From: Velocimicrobium porci
Lineage (GTDB): Bacteria; Bacillota; Clostridia; Lachnospirales; Lachnospiraceae
NCBI RefSeq assembly: GCF_009696045.1
Contig: NZ_VUMT01000003.1
Coordinates: forward strand, 124,001 to 188,000
DNA: 64,000 nt
Direction of reading: 5' to 3'
Under the pieces are notes generated by a model that was not told where the DNA came from, made no database searches, and saw only the letters and a list, made by a program, of their open reading frames with translations. The position numbers and the translations under genes were made by a program. Within the stretch, counting starts at the first letter, position 1; every line of letters starts with the position of its first letter. Positions 62,887 through 64,000 of the stretch are shown here, piece after piece.

Positions 62887-63975
62887 ATGATTATTCGTTC
62901 AATTGAGTTAAGTGATTTTCGAAATTACGATACCTTATCAATTGGCTTTGATTCAGATATTAATATTTTATATGGTGATAATGCCCAGGGAAAGACCAAT
63001 ATACTGGAAGCGGCCTACTTATGTAGTACAACAAAATCTCATAAGGGAAGTAAAGATAAGGAAATGATAAAAATGGGTTGTAATGAGGCACATATCCGTA
63101 TGCTTGTAGAAAAAAATGATATGCGTCATACCATTGATATGCACTTGAAAAGACATAAATCAAAGGGAATTGCGATTGATTCAGTTCCGATTCATAAATC
63201 GAGTGAGTTAATCGGCCTGGTACCGATTGTTTTCTTTTCTCCGGAAGATTTAAGTATTATAAAAAATGGACCGGGAGAGAGAAGACGTTTTATTGATATG
63301 GAATTGTGTCAGTTAGATAAAATATATCTTTATAACTTGACCTGTTATAATAAGATTATCAATCAAAGAAATAATTTATTAAAACAAATCGGTTTTAATA
63401 GGGAATTATTGGATACACTTTGTATATGGGACGAACAATTAGCGGAATTTGGGAAAAAAATAATTAGTCGCAGAAAACTTTTTATTGATGAACTGAATGG
63501 TATTTTATATTCCATACATAAGAAATTATCTGGGCAAAAGGAAGAATTGGTGATTCGTTATGTACCAAATGTAGAGGCCGAGTTTTTATATGAAAAATTA
63601 GGTCAGACAACAGAAAGAGATATAGCACTAAAGACAACAGGAACAGGTCCTCATCGTGATGATGTCGTTTTTATGGTAAAAGATATTGATATTCGGAAGT
63701 TTGGGTCACAGGGCCAGCAAAGGACGGCCGCATTATCATTAAAGCTGGCCGAAATCGAATTGTTAAGAAGAACGATAAAGGATAATCCTGTTTTATTATT
63801 GGATGACGTTTTATCCGAGCTGGATCGGAACAGACAAAATTATTTATTGGACAGCATTAAAGATATACAGACAATTATAACTTGCACAGGTTTGGAAGAA
63901 TTTGTAAATAATAGAATTCAGATGAATCGTATTTATAAAGTTGTAGAAGGTACCGTTTGTGCTGAAAATAGTTGA
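62887..63975 (+). CDS. recF: DNA repair ATPase RecF
   Basis: A 362-residue SMC-like ATPase that helps load RecA at gaps. Walker A G-D-N-A-Q-G-K-T-N (about 31-39), signature F-G-S-Q-G-Q-Q-R-T and Walker B P-V-L-L-L-D-D-V-L-S-E-L-D. No strong Shine-Dalgarno is visible, so translation is likely coupled to the S4 gene. Confidence 0.96.
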   Translation: MIIRSIELSDFRNYDTLSIGFDSDINILYGDNAQGKTNILEAAYLCSTTKSHKGSKDKEMIKMGCNEAHIRMLVEKNDMRHTIDMHLKRHKSKGIAIDSVPIHKSSELIGLVPIVFFSPEDLSIIKNGPGERRRFIDMELCQLDKIYLYNLTCYNKIINQRNNLLKQIGFNRELLDTLCIWDEQLAEFGKKIISRRKLFIDELNGILYSIHKKLSGQKEELVIRYVPNVEAEFLYEKLGQTTERDIALKTTGTGPHRDDVVFMVKDIDIRKFGSQGQQRTAALSLKLAEIELLRRTIKDNPVLLLDDVLSELDRNRQNYLLDSIKDIQTIITCTGLEEFVNNRIQMNRIYKVVEGTVCAENS

Positions 63976-63986
63976 GAGAGAGAAAT

Positions 63987-63992
63987 AGGAGG
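63987..63992 (+). promoter_or_regulatory. Ribosome binding site for a gene starting beyond the window (gyrB expected)
   Basis: AGGAGG followed by 8 nt to the window end. Gene order in Firmicutes predicts gyrB next; this is inference. Confidence 0.6.
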
Positions 63993-64000
63993 AAATTTAT

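Noticed and set aside
1-64000. CRISPR arrays and rRNA genes
   Set aside because: No regularly spaced identical repeats with unique spacers and no conserved rRNA stretches were seen on either strand.

Overview
The window is AT-rich and looks like the chromosomal origin region of an anaerobic Firmicute of the class Clostridia, most likely family Lachnospiraceae. The signs are the gene order around the origin (rpmH-rnpA-yidD-yidC-jag-mnmE-mnmG-rsmG on one side, dnaA-dnaN-S4 protein-recF-[gyrB] on the other), a FabK-type fatty acid operon, a V/A-type ATPase, T-box leaders, DUF3881 and DUF4446 proteins and many BspA-like leucine-rich surface proteins. No species is assigned. Genes left of about 59.4 kb are mostly on the minus strand and genes to the right are on the plus strand, as expected for two replichores diverging from an origin at 59.5-61.5 kb.

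Layout: 0-15.8 kb is the accessory part. It holds four BspA-like proteins (one cut by the window edge), metG with a T-box leader, a TIGR00266 protein, asnA, a large Ig-like surface protein, a two-gene holin/propeller-like cassette with a divergent small gene, and a three-gene DUF3791-DUF3990 cassette bounded by 74-bp direct repeats. 15.8-26.1 kb is one fatty-acid operon (fabH-acpP-fabK-fabD-fabG-fabF-accB-fabZ-accC-accDA-nitronate monooxygenase-like) behind a promoter that overlaps a FabT-type palindrome. 26.3-27.7 kb has tRNA-Lys, trxA, a 45-residue ORF and trmB. 28-36.6 kb is a nine-gene V/A-type ATPase operon followed by a D-Ala-D-Ala carboxypeptidase. 38-45 kb holds a DEDDh exonuclease, a membrane protein interrupted near its 3' end, tRNA-Arg, a degenerate sirtuin, DUF3881, serS with a T-box leader and an HD-GYP protein. 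45.2-49.4 kb has DUF4446, parB, parA with two parS sites, and a DegS-type two-component pair. 49.4-52.3 kb holds a structured non-coding stretch, an SDR dehydrogenase, an unusual alpha/beta-hydrolase and GtrA. 52.3-64 kb is the conserved origin cluster.

Working together: the FAS II and acetyl-CoA carboxylase genes make saturated acyl chains under one promoter; ParA/ParB/parS, DnaA boxes and the dnaA-dnaN-recF cluster serve replication and segregation; RnpA, YidC, KhpB, MnmE/MnmG and RsmG serve RNA maturation and membrane insertion. The parts that look least ordinary are the holin plus signal-less propeller-like protein, the repeat-bounded ADP-ribosyltransferase-like cassette, the BspA paralogs with near-identical C-termini but divergent N-termini, the nucleophile- or histidine-less enzymes, and the protein whose frame continues past its stop codon.
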